From positions 5,898,278-5,962,277 of the forward strand of contig OX442426.1 of assembly GCA_949361645.1 (NCBI GenBank): a stretch of 64,000 nt of DNA, in the 5' to 3' direction. Below the pieces are notes generated by a model. The model did not search any database and had not been told where the DNA came from. It was given only the letters and a program-made list of their open reading frames with translations. Positions 43,985-55,865 of this stretch are shown here, in pieces; the first letter of the stretch is position 1; each line of letters starts with the position of its first letter. Made by a program: the position numbers and the translations under genes. This DNA is from Spongilla lacustris. Its lineage: Eukaryota; Porifera; Demospongiae; Spongillida; Spongillidae.

Positions 43985-45779
43985 AATAATACATCTAGAA
44001 ACTAGCTCATGCAACATCATGCTAGCCATATGTATATATATATATATATATAATTATATATATAAATATATGCCACTTGCCGTCGTGTCACAACAATGTG
44101 TACGTAATAATATACATGCATATTTTAATGCATTGTTTTGAGAATACTAATTGCGCATGATTGCAGCACGTGTGCAAGAATCATATCCCGGACGATTTAC
44201 CAAGGCATCCGAATCCACTTTCTACGATTTTAAGATTGGTTTCTGAAATGGTGTAAATTCCAGATGGGAATCAATTTCGTATCATGGTTACAATTAATGA
44301 TTACACAGATACTCATTACATATTCCTGACGTCAAACGTCCGTCAACTACCCGCGCACTCGTCCATTCAAATGTATGAAACATTTCACGCTTTTGACTCA
44401 TATTAATAAAGTCAGGTGCAGCTTGACTTCCCCATGCAATAATATGTTCAAAGGTTTATGCATTTCCATATACTTATTGGGGTTATTTTTTTCAGCGTAG
44501 TGGTTACAATTAAACAACAGCTACATGTAGGCCTTATGGGATATCTGCAGTATAGGATTCACTCCACCCTGCTGTAGTTACTTAACTTACATAACATTAA
44601 TCATTTTAATGTTATGGTCGCCGTACTATAGTAGTATGGAAAACTAGTCTACTGTCGAATTAGATAGGCCTACCTTTATATAGTTAAAATATAAGTAGCT
44701 ACATACCACATTGAAATATATACAAACAGTTTGCGACCCGATGATTTGTATTCAACTTGCAATAAAAATAAATAACGTTCGAAACAGAAATGTAATGATT
44801 ATTATTATCTCAGTTTTTAAAGTCGCGCAAATCAACCGTTTTTACCTTTATGTTACACAAAGTCATTTGACCATGTCAATTATAGCAAAATCATTTGTAC
44901 ACGATTTTAACTGCATGGGATTGACCCACTGTTGTGTGGAGCCACATTTGTGGCGGTGAAATACTTTCACTACCACATACTGTACATGTATATGTACGAC
45001 ACTTCCGTTCAGAGTTATAATAAACTACGCTTACCGTTTTAGTACTAGGCAGTACATTAGTGCATGTACATATGTCATTACTTGCCTTTGTGTATACTAT
45101 GCATGAGCACATATACTGGTTTATAATATATACGCAACATGAATATTACCCCTTAGTACTATATAACGAGGCATACAACGATTATTCACTGGTTTTTGTG
45201 GAGACTGTATTATATATGTATGTCCCCAGAGAAGTTTCTAACATCCCATGTGCGTGAGCGATATCCCGAAAGTTTTATATTCATCCACTTCCTACACGGC
45301 GATTGCATGCCCGTGCATGCATGAACATTCCAAACCAGAATCGATTATTTCCTGGTTACTGTAATGCACCCGAATACATCTTTTAAATGCATGCAGCAGA
45401 ACTGACATGTAATTCACCTGATCTCTTATGTATACTTTATACATGTATATGGACCATAATAATAGCATGCACTAAATGGGTTATAACCTCACAGTTCAAG
45501 GTCATCTTGTAGAGCTCAAGTACCCGCGCCGTGGTGTTAAAAAAAAAAAAAAAAGAAGTACAGTCATATACCAATTTAAATATGCATACCACTACAATTT
45601 TACTGATACATATATCCTAGCTGACCTGAGCACGCTTGAGTGAATAATAAATCACATCCCTCATTAAGTAAGTCATTACATAGATGGTATAAAATAGCTC
45701 TGTTCGCCTGCTGATATCCACAATCAAACAGCTGGGAGACTCTAGAAACTGAGGTGATAAGAAGCGCAATCTATAGAAA
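43985..45779. repeat. Distal and promoter-side modules of A4
   Basis: The distal module (43.98-44.80 kb, with a (TA)n insertion at about 44036-44065) is followed by the promoter-side module to the A4 start. A poly-A run lies at about 45540-45554. Confidence 0.7.
45688..45694 (+). promoter_or_regulatory. TATA box of A4
   Basis: TATAAAA 85 bp before the ATG, same context as A2. Confidence 0.6.
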
Positions 45780-46409
45780 ATGAAAGTCCAATTGGCCGCG
45801 GCTTGTTTTCTTGCTCTCGTCATTGTACAAGTTGGTGCTACCACTTCTCCTCTGGAGGATATGAAATATCATTTCCTAGCATTGAGTGCTTTAGCCTCCT
45901 CAGTAAGTGTATATCAGTCGTGGCTTCAAGTTGCATTCCATCACCTGCATTATATCCTTGTAAAGTATGATCTAAACGACGCTACCAAATTTCAAGCCAT
46001 GTGCACAGTTCTTAGACAAGTGAGAAGCAATCAGTGCAACGAAACCGATAACCTCGATCAAATTAGAAATATCACGTGCTTCTATGTGTCGGCTATGCCA
46101 GTAAGTGGAACTAATGAGATCGTGCGAATACATACATGAATCGGCATGTAAATTATTCTGCATGTCAAAATGTCACCTTTTTCATCATAGGGCATCAACC
46201 CAAACTACACATGTGAGCAAATGGTGGACGTGATATGCGTCCTTGAGGAAATCAGACTCTTGCAGATAGCTAATAAACTGTCATGGGTTATCAATGGCGT
46301 TCAAACTCCTTCTTCCTTCACGCAAAGCGACACTTGCAAATGGATTAAGAATGTTTTCATCCTCCAAGAGTTAGATGTACAGCAGTTACAGTTACCTCAG
46401 AATTGTTAA
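45780..46409 (+). CDS. Secreted 7-Cys protein, subfamily A copy 4 (intact, 179 aa)
   Basis: Exon 1 is 45780-46100 (321 nt), donor GTAAGT after SAMP. Exon 2 is 46191-46409 (219 nt), acceptor CATCATAG. The intron is 90 bp, phase 0. Signal peptide identical to A2. Seven cysteines conserved. Exon 2 belongs to the shorter type shared with A1 and A5: LLQIANKLSWVINGVQ in place of ILEIFSNLSWDISISGVQ, and LQELDVQQLQLPQNC at the end. N-glycosylation sites NET, NIT and NYT; the NLS site of A2 is KLS here. A substitution gives TCFYVS in place of TCSYVS. Complete promoter block. Function unknown. Confidence 0.85.
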
Positions 46410-48087
46410 CTATTCATTTGCTGCGTGTTCGAGTCTAATGTAAAACATATCACATGCACTTGTCACTCATTACTATAATTTGAAAGCATACTTATATTGC
46501 ATAGTAGGAATGGAATGCGTATACGGATGGAACGCGTGTCTGGGGACCGGATCATTAGCGCTGAAAATCAATGAACAAAAGCTAGCTACTGGACTCTTCT
46601 ACGAACGGAACGATCGTGAAGCTTCTGCCGAATGTAATGGCGGGGTGGAGGAGGGGAAAAGTTCTCAAAATGATCCGCTAATTTATTAGAGGAATACATT
46701 TTCAAATGCCATGCAGCTTAGCTCTATACTTATGGCAATGCACTAAAAGTAACTGCCGGAGAGCCCTGGGAGGTATCTAGCGTTTGCATGTCGAAGTGAT
46801 TTGTTTTCACTGTTAAGTTTTTTAAGTGAACCTGCATGAGCTCCTGAACAGTTCAGTGCATTGGCTTGTTGAATAAATGCTTTTAATCCTCGGTTAATAA
46901 TTTGTAAAATCCGTTGGTGTGTCGTATATTGTGAATTAAGCTCTTCTTCATGATGAATTCATACATTGCTTAAAAACTCATTTAAAAAAACGAATCTAAC
47001 CGGCAGTATTTCTTGTGTGGAATGTACACCACATGTCAGGTTCAGAAATCACTTCCAAAGAATGAGTTCGATGAGGATCGTTGCGCATTGATCTGGATTG
47101 AGTGAATCTGATTGCGGACTTCGTGCACGCGAGCTTCTTCATTCGCATATTACGGCCAGTTCATCAGCCATCTTTCATGCGGTATGCAATTGTAAGGTTT
47201 GCCGGTGAATTGAAGGGTTGTTTGTACATGTGTTTTAGATATTAGAAATGATTTATCTTCAGCTACATGTAGTGTTTTAAGTGGACCTGGACAAATAATT
47301 CAGTGCAAAATTGAATCATTCTTGCATGGGTCATGGTAAAATATTTGCATGTAAAATTAATATTTATATCAATAGTCAGTTAACTACAAAAAATGATTCC
47401 CGTTTGGAATGTGATGTGCCCTTTTCAGAAATCACGTGTTTTAAAAGCGTATAGGAAGTGGATTCGGATACCTTGGTAAATCATCACAGGATGGTGGCCG
47501 GACAAATCTTTTTTCCGCCCCGGTTACATTAGTATGTCGTGGGGCTGGAACCCAAATCTTTCACTTCCTTACTGCATGCAATACCTATAAGGACTCCAAA
47601 TTGTAATTTGATGTTTAACACTTTTTTTTCACTATATGCAGCGTATGATGCTTATCCATATGCACAAGATAACTTAGGGAGGATTGTATTATTGATGGTA
47701 ACGTCAATTGGGAGAAAGATTAGCCATGCTGAGTTCAGTTTTTCTGATATAACTTTTTACCCATTTGTATTAAACCCAAAGGACTGATTCGTACTTCAAT
47801 TAACCGCTTCTACTCACGCGCATCCTCGTGATAACGGAAGTGGCGGTAAGCTGTATAATATAATAAGCGCTTGGCTACACATGCATGCATTAATTGTATA
47901 ATCACATCCTACGTATACGCTTCCAAGAAGTTACCATTCCACTGGTGGTTATGACTACAGGGTATTCAACGATCAACATGGCCAGAAATTGCATGCCTTC
48001 ATTACTAATTCCTGACGCGTTATGACGTTTTTCCCGTTTCATTACCGTGCACGCGTCCATTGAAATGTATGGAGGATGACACTCTTT
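46410..48087. repeat. Downstream module (long form) after A4
   Basis: Includes the best-preserved exon-like segment (47642 to about 47735). After about 47.97 kb a short stretch resembles the distal upstream module (ACGCGTCCATTGAAATGTAT) before the inverted-repeat arm begins. Confidence 0.65.
47642..47735 (+). other. Conserved exon-like segment downstream of every A gene
   Basis: A pyrimidine tract plus TATGCAG acceptor-like site is followed by a frame reading YDAYPYAQDNLGRIVLLMV, then TSIGRKISHAE. Copies start at 23117, 28600, 31882, 47642, 59309 and 62382, all on the same strand as the upstream A gene, 480-520 bp or about 1.2-1.3 kb after its stop. At 59.4 and 62.5 kb the end abuts GTGAGT/GTGAGG. 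The 62.4-kb copy has frame-breaking indels. It might be an untranslated or alternative 3' exon, or a repeat relic. Not recognised as a protein family. Confidence 0.35.
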
Positions 48088-49149
48088 TGATCACTGTCAC
48101 TCAGGAAAAGATGCCCATGACAAGGAAAAAGAATTTTATGATGAAGAGGATCATAAGGTATACCTCTGTCGTTAAACAAAAAAATTAGCCCTCCTCCTGA
48201 CGCTTCCTCATCAGAATTTCAGTGTTTCCATAGACATGTATGGAATTTGATTTTAAAAATGAGGGTTTTTCAAGACATTTATGCTTCCTGACGAAAATCC
48301 AAGCTAGATATCAAAAAGGAAAGACTAACTGCTGTTAGTAAAACCATTAGGGCTGGAGTGTGACATATTTTAACGTTCATGACCCTTAAACCCTCGCTTC
48401 CCTGATCACTTTTATCATTAAGGTTCATATGTCTTTGTAAATACCAATATTCAATAATAAATCGACAAACGCCGCGTGCGTGCGATGAAGGTTTTCAAAC
48501 AAGAAGACACAAATCACCGACCACGGTATGAATCCTAGCAACGAACGTTCGATACTTGATAGCTTGTTACACATGTGCGTCTGATTTCGACTGTTGTGCG
48601 TGTGCATGGGTGGCAATATAGATGCGATTGTACTTTTTTTTGGGTAGTAGGCCTACTCGGCTGCTCCAACATTCTTTTTAAGCCCTAGCTGTAGGGCGCG
48701 ATCATGTTTGGAGTGTTTTAGCTACCTATATGTACATGTACATGGATTCTACAACGGCTTGTTTTGGTTGCGTTGGTTTTAAACGATTCGATTCCGGCTT
48801 ACTCACCTATATTGCCAATTCTACCACAAGGAGTTCGTGGATGTAATCCCTATAGCAAAGCCACATTTTTGCACCTGCTCTACCTTCATTAATATTTGTA
48901 AGGATGGGCATGTCCTTACGTGCAAACCTGACGCCATATTTTTGTTCTATTTTTTTGTTGCAACTAATAGTACTTACGTATCTGTATCTGTGCGTGTCTA
49001 TATATTTTTTCATCTCTGCAGAATGAAAACTACCAATACAGCAAAAAAAACCCGTTCCACAGAGACGAACCTTATAAGGATATATCACGTGAGGAATACA
49101 TGCGGTAACAACCTACTTTTTTTTACTATATCCACATGGGGAAGGTGGA

Positions 49150-49372
49150 AAGGGTGACAGCCTTGTGAAGGTGGAGGGAGGTAGTTTTGTGAAGGTGGAG
49201 GGAGGTAGTTTTGTGAAGGTGGAGGGAGGTAGTTTTGTGAAGGTGGAGGGAGGCAGTTTTGTGAAGGTGGAGGGAGGTAGTTTTGTGAAGGTGGAGGGAG
49301 GTAGCCTTGTGAAGGTGGAGGGAGGTAGTTTTGTGAAGGTGGAGGGAGGTAGCCTTGTGAGATAGCCTTGTG
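49150..49372. repeat. 24-bp minisatellite, about 8-9 copies (left arm)
   Basis: Unit GTGAAGGTGGAGGGAGGTAG plus TTTT or CCTT. Repeats in the opposite orientation in the right arm. The repetitive frames on both strands are artefacts of the 24-bp period. Confidence 0.9.
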
Positions 49373-50371
49373 GAGGTAGAGGAGAGAGTGCCTTGTGAAG
49401 GTGGATGGGAAATATCCTTGTGGAACAGTTGGGAAAAGATAATACATGTAGGCCCTTCTCCCTAGAGATGAGGAATTTGATAGCACATCCAGAGGCAGCC
49501 ACTGGGATATGAATCAAATTAAGTTTAAAGGTTTCTGATGTAGGGTACAGTTAGAAGGAGATAGATCTATGTGTTACATGCATGTAGATGTAGGACCAAA
49601 GAATAATTGTTTAAAGTGGCTACAATTGTCACATCCTGTGGTGTCCACCTTTATTAGTTTGGTTAGAAAAACTCCTTGGTTTGGTTGTACACATAGCACA
49701 GACACCAGTTGTCTGCCAGGAGAGGAGGCTTACCTACATGACCACCTGGTATGGACCAGGGACTGGACACAAAGTTTTGCATCTCATGGACTGCGCCAGC
49801 CACCCTTCCAACATGCACCTGGTGAAAAACTTCAGCAACAACTCAAATGGAAGGCTTTATGTGGTCTAGCTATATGTACATGGCTCTGCAGATGTATGTA
49901 ATAGGTAATGTAACAGTTGTGGTGTGGCATTTATATTTATTTGGTTATGTGTATGTGTGTGATAAATGTGGAAAGTTCAGAAGGTATTACATGTACTAAC
50001 AAAGAATGTAGCTGACCCAAAAACTTTGTGGTCACCTATTTAATTAGGGTGGTGGCATGTGGTCATTAGTTATGGCTGTTATGTAAACGTTTCACATGCA
50101 TGGCCCTCAGTACTAGTACATACTTGTAGGTTCTATCTAGCATCCTTGCCATTGTGTATGAGTCATGATCCCTAGGCTTCATGCCATCGGCCATCGATCT
50201 GTTCATTGCTTCATGCCATCGGCCATCGATCTGTTCATTGATGACAGATCAGAGCTGCATCATGGCATCCTTTTTTGTGCCATTGCTTTAGTATTTGTAG
50301 GAGTAAAGTAGATAGACAGGTGCATGTATGTGATCTTTTCTTCAACTGCATGCCCATGCAGTCCTGTGTCA

Positions 50372-50590
50372 AGTGTGTATGTGTGTGTGTGTGAGTGTGT
50401 GTATGTGTGTGTGTATGTGTGTGTATGTGTGTGTATGTGTGTGTGTGTATGTGTGTGTGTATTTGCATGTACATGTGTGCGTATGTGTGTGTGTATTTGC
50501 ATGTACATGTGTGTGTGTGTATTTGCATGTACATGTGTGTGTATGTATGTGTGTGTGTGTATTTGCATGCACATATGTGTATTTGCATGC

Positions 50591-50664
<74 letters not shown>

Positions 50665-50704
50665 TTGCATGTATATGTGTGTGTGTGTGTGTATTTGCGT
50701 GCAT
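50372..50704. repeat. GT-rich microsatellite with interspersed ATTTGCATG units
   Basis: (GT)n broken by TATTTGCATGTACATGTGTG-like units, then a pure (GT) run at about 50592-50662. The counterpart in the right arm is a short (CA)n at about 54907-54972. Confidence 0.9.
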
Positions 50705-50943
50705 GGTATTTGCATTTGGGTGTGGGTGCATGTGCATTTCCTTCCAGCTGCTCAATCATAAAAAAGTAGAACACACGGCATAACAAACACACACATCTCA
50801 GGCCAACTGCCGAATACGTTTATGGCTGTTCATCCTTCTTGTATACCCTAGCCAAAATTCCGGCGGAGCTGGATAGAAATGAACCTCGTAGCAGATATTG
50901 GGTCTGGGAACGAGACTGCTATGGAGTGAGCGCGAGCGACCGT

Positions 50944-51406
50944 GCACCCTTTGCATGAAAGATCGGAAGTACGATAAACGTCACGTCTGGAGTAAAAACC
51001 ACAGCGGTTGCCTAGAGACATTGTGTCACGTCTGCGGACCTTTGCGTAATAAAATGGCAACGCTCGGAGTCTGCTCAGACCTTCGGCCGATCCAGTTCCT
51101 GATCAAACTATGCTGCCAACAGTAAGTTTGACCGATTCTGACATACCCAGAGCCTTTTTAAAGCCATCCATTTAAAAAGGCTCCGGGTATGTCAGACTCG
51201 GTCAAGCTTACTGTTGGCAGCAGAGTTTGATCAGGAACTGGATCGGCCGATGGATCACCGTCCGAGCGGGAAGGAATGACTACGAGCGTTGCCATTTTAT
51301 TACGCAAAGGTCCGCGAACGTGACACAATGTCTGTAGGCAACCGCTGTGGCTTTTACTCCAGACGTGACGTTTATCGTACTTCCGATCTTTCATGCAAAG
51401 GGTCCA
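50944..51406. mobile_element. Near-perfect palindromic foldback element (about 460 bp)
   Basis: Arms of about 220 bp: CCCTTTGCATGAAAGATCGG at the left end, its complement at the right end near 51402. They meet at a roughly 10-bp loop around 51160 (CCTTTTTAAAGCCATCC). The right arm of the large inverted repeat lacks this insert at the matching place near 54.63 kb. No coding capacity. Confidence 0.8.
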
Positions 51407-51847
51407 TTGATCCATATACTGATATACAGTCATTAATCGACGATATACAGTATAATAGTGGAGAGTCCAGCTGTGAATATCCGCCGCCATGCGTATGTTA
51501 ATTCTTTAGCTAGTCAGTGGAAGGCAATATCCTTAACACACCTCCACGAGAACTTCTAGTATTATCAAAAAACAAGCCAGTCGACGTCATCGTGGTCAAC
51601 GTCAGAGCGCGCGCGATGCACATGCAGATAGATATATGTACAATACATGTCATATAATTATAATTATAATAATATAGGGACGGAATCGCCCATGCATCTT
51701 AACGAGCGAGTCTCGTAGTCACACCTATATATCATATTATGTAGTAGCTACTCCACAGCAGCGGTTCTATTAGCTCGACCTTCGCTATCCAGTTGAAGTT
51801 CGATGTTGTACGTCTGGCTAGCGAGACTAGCGTATACCAAGAATTAG

Positions 51848-52284
51848 ATTGATAGCGAGTGTAGAGCTATTACATTGTATATCCACAATACTATCAGATG
51901 GGTACAAATCTTGGTATAGGCCTAGGCTTGATACCCGACCCTCCGCCAAAAGGCTACGCCCAACTACTATAGAATGCATCCAATGGCAGGGGCACGAGTA
52001 CAACTAAATGTTTTGAGTTGCGCATGCGTATGCTTAAATCGGCGATAGCTGTAGTTTGGAAGGATTTTATGTAACAGCGATGCTTATTCCTAACTTCCCT
52101 GCCATGCAGACATACAATGCATTTATTAAAAGACAATAACAATAATATATTTTAATAAATTAATTAGCAGTTTTAATAACGTAATAAATCTCTAAAGTAC
52201 CTAGTGAGTTTAATGGTGCAATTAGATTTTTTTTATCACAATCGTACGCTGAGTTATGCATCGATGTCCACAATTTCTGGACAT
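51848..52284. repeat. Inner inverted repeat, left arm
   Basis: Reverse-complement match to about 52902-53392. Landmarks: GAATTAGATTGATAGCGAGT at the outer end, CCACAATTTCTGGACAT at the inner end. The right arm carries an extra roughly 50 bp near 53.22-53.28 kb. Confidence 0.85.
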
Positions 52285-52289
52285 GAGCT

Positions 52290-52900
52290 GTATATTCTTT
52301 TAACGTGGGCTGAAATGCTGAGGCGAATCTTTTAACCAACTAAAATATACCATGCAAATAGATCATACATATATTTCAATATACACCAACAAATAGCGAC
52401 CCGAGGTTTTGCATTCAACTTGCCTGTGAACTGAACTGATTCGTTCAATAAGAACCACCCCGCAGCTACATGTGGTTGCAGCATGCAAAACAATATTCCG
52501 AACAATTTACCATGAGTCCGGAAAACTCTGTATCCATATCGTACGCTTCTAGACTGACATACATATATGTATTGGTCTTTTTTTTTTTTTCAGCATAGTG
52601 GTTACAATTAAACAACAGCTACATGTAGGCCTTATGGGATATCTGCAGTAGGGTTCACTCCACCCTGCTGTAGTTACTTAACTTACATAACATTAATCAT
52701 TTTAATGTTATGGTCGCCGTACAATAGTGCCTACCTTTATATAATTAAAATATAAGTATAGCTACAGACCACATATAAAGTAATATTAAAATATATACAA
52801 ACAATTTGCGACCCGAGGATTTGTATTCAACTTGCAATTAAAATAAATAACGTTCAGAACAGAAATGTAGGGTGCAATCGTTTAAGGCTTCTTCAGTTAG
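52290..52900. repeat. A-gene distal module trapped inside the inner inverted repeat
   Basis: Matches 23.45-24.11 kb closely (TTTTAACGTGGGCTG, GCGACCCGAGG, CAGCTACATGTAGGCCTTAT, CTTCTTCAGTTAGTGGAAC). Host cluster sequence forms the loop. Confidence 0.8.
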
Positions 52901-52901
52901 T

Positions 52902-53392
52902 GGAACATGTCCAGAAATTGTGGACATCGATGCATAACTCGGCGTACGATTGTGATAAAAAAAAATCTAATTGCACCATTAAACTCGCTAGGTACTTTAG
53001 AGATTTATCACGTTATTAAAACTGCTAATTAATTTATTAAAATATATTATTGTTATTGTCTTTTAATAAATGCATTGTATGTCTGCATGGCAGGGAAGTT
53101 AGGAATAGGCATCGCTGTTACATAAAATCCTTCCTAACTAAAGCTATCGTCGATTTTAGTGATCTAAGTATACGCATGCGCAACTCAAAACATTTAGTTG
53201 TACTCGTGCCCCTGCCATTGGATGCATTCTGGAGGTCACGTGATCTGTTATTTAACCATTTTGATCCATTGTATAGTAGTTGGGCGTAGCCTTTTGGCGG
53301 AGGGTCGGGTATCAAGCCTATACCAAGATTTGTACCCATCTGATACTATTGTGGATATAATAGCTCTACACTCGCTATCAATCTAATTCCGT
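52902..53392. repeat. Inner inverted repeat, right arm
   Basis: Complement of the arm at 51848-52284. It ends about 100 bp before the transposase stop codon. Confidence 0.85.
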
Positions 53393-53492
53393 TGTACTTT
53401 AAATTACTCCCAACCTACTTAATTTCATTGCCGTTAATTAGTGATTCATTAACACTTATCAGCAAATATTCACTTTTAAAATAGAATATCAA

Positions 53493-54536
53493 TTACACGG
53501 GATACTGTTCAGCTATATGTTTTAATATATTGCCAAAAGCTAAAGGTCCACCGAACTTTCTTCGCCACATGAACTCTGGCAGATAGGTGTCGAACAGCTT
53601 CGAATTCATGGTCCGTTCCTCCCTCATCATCCGCTTGCATGCACTCCACATGCCTTCTACTCCTTGCGCATGTGCACCAGTAACAGGATCCACAAAATGT
53701 AAGGAATGATTGACCGTTAGATGCACATTGCCTGTTGTTGTGGCAAGCTGATTGTACGCAGCCCACTCGTCACTGTAGATGACTGTTCCCTGCCGGACAT
53801 GCTGACCAATTATTGGGAGCAATGTTGCAGCATTCCTTTGAGCCACTTCTACAAGAAAGCTATCTCCGCTTCCTCTCTCCATCCCTCCAAACACCCAGTG
53901 CCCATCCACCGCTCGTCCTCTGTTATACTTCCGCTTGCCAAATTTGCTCTCATCTATCTCCACTTCCTTTCCTGGGCCTCCTATCATTGCTGGATGGTCA
54001 ATAAAATACTGGATGCAGATGTCTCTTATAAAGTTGTACCAGTCTACGGCACTTGCACTTGAAATCTAAAATATATATATAAATAACACCTTAAAATCTC
54101 CCCTTTCTAGATCCCAGTCACCTTCAGTTCATCCTGGGCTTTGCCAACCGGCGTTTTTATTGACCACTGATGCAACAACCTCAATATCTGTGCTATTTCA
54201 AAGTGACTGCCTGCAATTTCAGATGATTGCAAAAAGTGGAGGGTTTTTATTCACACATCCCTCGTACACACCTTCAAAGAACGTCCCTTTCCTGAGTGCC
54301 ACCTCCTTCAAACATCCTTTTCTAGGGCACCGCCATCCCCGCTGCTCCGGACTTCTCTTCCTTGTCACTAAGTTCATGGCTCGTCCACAGCTGCAGGTCT
54401 TGCTTGAGGGAAGGAGCTTCATCGTCTGGCACCACCTTATCGTCGAATCGTGATCAATCAGTACACGGCATAGCTTGAAATACGTGACAGGATCAATGAG
54501 AGGAAATACATATAACCTAGGAACATGTTGAGCCAT
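53493..54536 (-). CDS. Merlin/IS1595-type transposase (3 exons, 308 aa, apparently intact)
   Basis: Exons 54536-54272, 54210-54122 and 54065-53493 (265, 89 and 573 nt) join in frame through introns of 61 and 56 bp. The N-terminal part has a zinc-ribbon-like Cys set (CSCG...CPRKGC) and KGTFFEG. The middle is helical (HFEIAQILRLLHQWS, VDWYNFIRDIC). The C-terminal half is an ISXO2/IS1595-like DDE domain: EVEIDESKFGKRKYNRGR, VFGGMERG, IYSDEWAAYNQL and HAQGVEGMWSACKR, giving Asp, Asp and Glu of the catalytic triad. These are hallmarks of Merlin DNA transposons. It would act in the nucleus, cutting element ends. No stop or shift seen, so possibly active or recently so. It lies between inverted-repeat arms; true termini and target duplication were not identified. 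Confidence 0.82.
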
Positions 54537-54904
54537 CAGCTATCCGCCACCGAGTATACGGGTATAAATATTCAACGCACCTGGCCCTCTTATACTGTAT
54601 ATCGTCGATTAATGACTGTATGTATATGGATCAATTGGCAGGCAAGGTCACTCCATAGCAGTCTCGTTCCCAGACCCAATATCTGCTACGAGGTTAAGTC
54701 CTGTGCTCATTTCTATCCAGCTCCGCCAGAATTTTGGCTAGGGTATACAAGAAGGATGAACAGTCGTAAACGTATTCGGCAGTTGGCCTGAGATGTGTGT
54801 GTTTGTTATGCCGTGTGTTCTACTTTTTGATGATTGAGCGGCTGGAAGGAAATGCACACGCACCCACACCCAAATGCAAATACAAACATGCACCATGCAC
54901 GCAA

Positions 54905-54974
<70 letters not shown>
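54905..54974. repeat. (CA)n microsatellite
   Basis: Near-pure CA run, the right-arm counterpart of the longer GT-rich tract at 50.37-50.70 kb. Confidence 0.95.
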
Positions 54975-54975
<1 letters not shown>

Positions 54976-55865
54976 ATACATGCACCTGTCTATCTAATTT
55001 CTAAGCAATGGCACAAAAAAGGATGCCATGATGCAGCTCTGATCTGTCACCAGTGAACAGATCGATGGCCAATGGCATGAAGGCTGGTGATCATGACTCA
55101 TACACAATGGCAAGGATGCTGGATAGAAACTACAAATATGTGAGGGCCATGCATGTGAAACGTTTACATAACAGCCATAACTAATGACCACATGCCACCA
55201 CCCTAATTAAATAGGTGACCACAAAGACTTTGAGTCTCTGCTAGTACATGTAATACCTTCTTGAACTTTCCACATTTATCACAATCACACACACACATAC
55301 ACAACCAATACATAACCAAATAAATATAAATGCCACACCACAACTGTTACATCACCTATATTACATACATCTGCAGAGCCATGTACATATAGCTAGACCA
55401 CATAAAGCCTTCCATTTGAGTTGTTGCTGAAGTTTTTTCACCAGGTGCATGTTGGAAGGGTGGCTGGCAAAGTCCATGAGATGCAAAACTTTGTGTCCAG
55501 TCCCTGGTCCATACCAGGTGGTCATGTAGGTAAGCCTCCTCTCCTGGCAGACAACTGGTGTCTGTGCTATGTGTACAACCAAACCAAGGAGTTTTTCTAA
55601 CCAAACTAATAAAGGTGGACACCACAGGATGTGACAATTGTAGCCGATTTAAACAATTATGCATGTAACACATAGATCTATGTACTCCAGGAGTACCCTA
55701 CATCAGAAACCTTTAAACTTAATTTGATTCATATCCCAGTGGCTGCCTCTGGGGTGTGCTATCAAATTCCTCATCTCTATGGAGCAGGGCCTACAAGTAT
55801 TATCTTTTCCCAACTGTTCCACAAGGATATCTCCCATTCACCTTCACAAGGCACTCTCTCCTCTA

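Larger units (their letters stand above)
48088..51485. repeat. Left arm of roughly 9.3-kb inverted-repeat structure
   Basis: Begins ATCACTGTCACTCAGGAAAA; the right arm ends with its complement next to A5. Paired landmarks include GACAAGGAAAAAGAA, the minisatellite, the block at 49.57-49.9 kb (pairs with 55.36-55.67 kb), the GT/CA tracts and TCATTAATCGACGATATACA. It carries a private palindromic insertion at 50.94-51.41 kb. Open frames within it are repeat-derived or lack support. Confidence 0.8.

Noticed and set aside
49165..49517. Repetitive open frames (VEGGSFVK on plus, LPPPSQ / LPPSTFT on minus)
   Set aside because: A 24-bp period without stops keeps several frames open. There is no start context, splice support or domain, and the same occurs inverted at 55.72-56.41 kb.
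49569..49901. 110-codon frame, mirrored at 55356-55673
   Set aside because: Two different frames are open, there are no domain features, and similarity follows the inverted-repeat arms at DNA level; coding cannot be supported.
50235..50792. His/Thr- and Cys/Val-rich open frames on both strands
   Set aside because: Compositional frames of the GT/CA microsatellite.
53493..53987. Reading the transposase as a single-exon bacterial-type insertion sequence or contamination
   Set aside because: The N-terminal zinc-ribbon part and linker are joined through two short GT-AG introns in frame, and the flanks are host repeats, so it is a eukaryotic Merlin-type gene.
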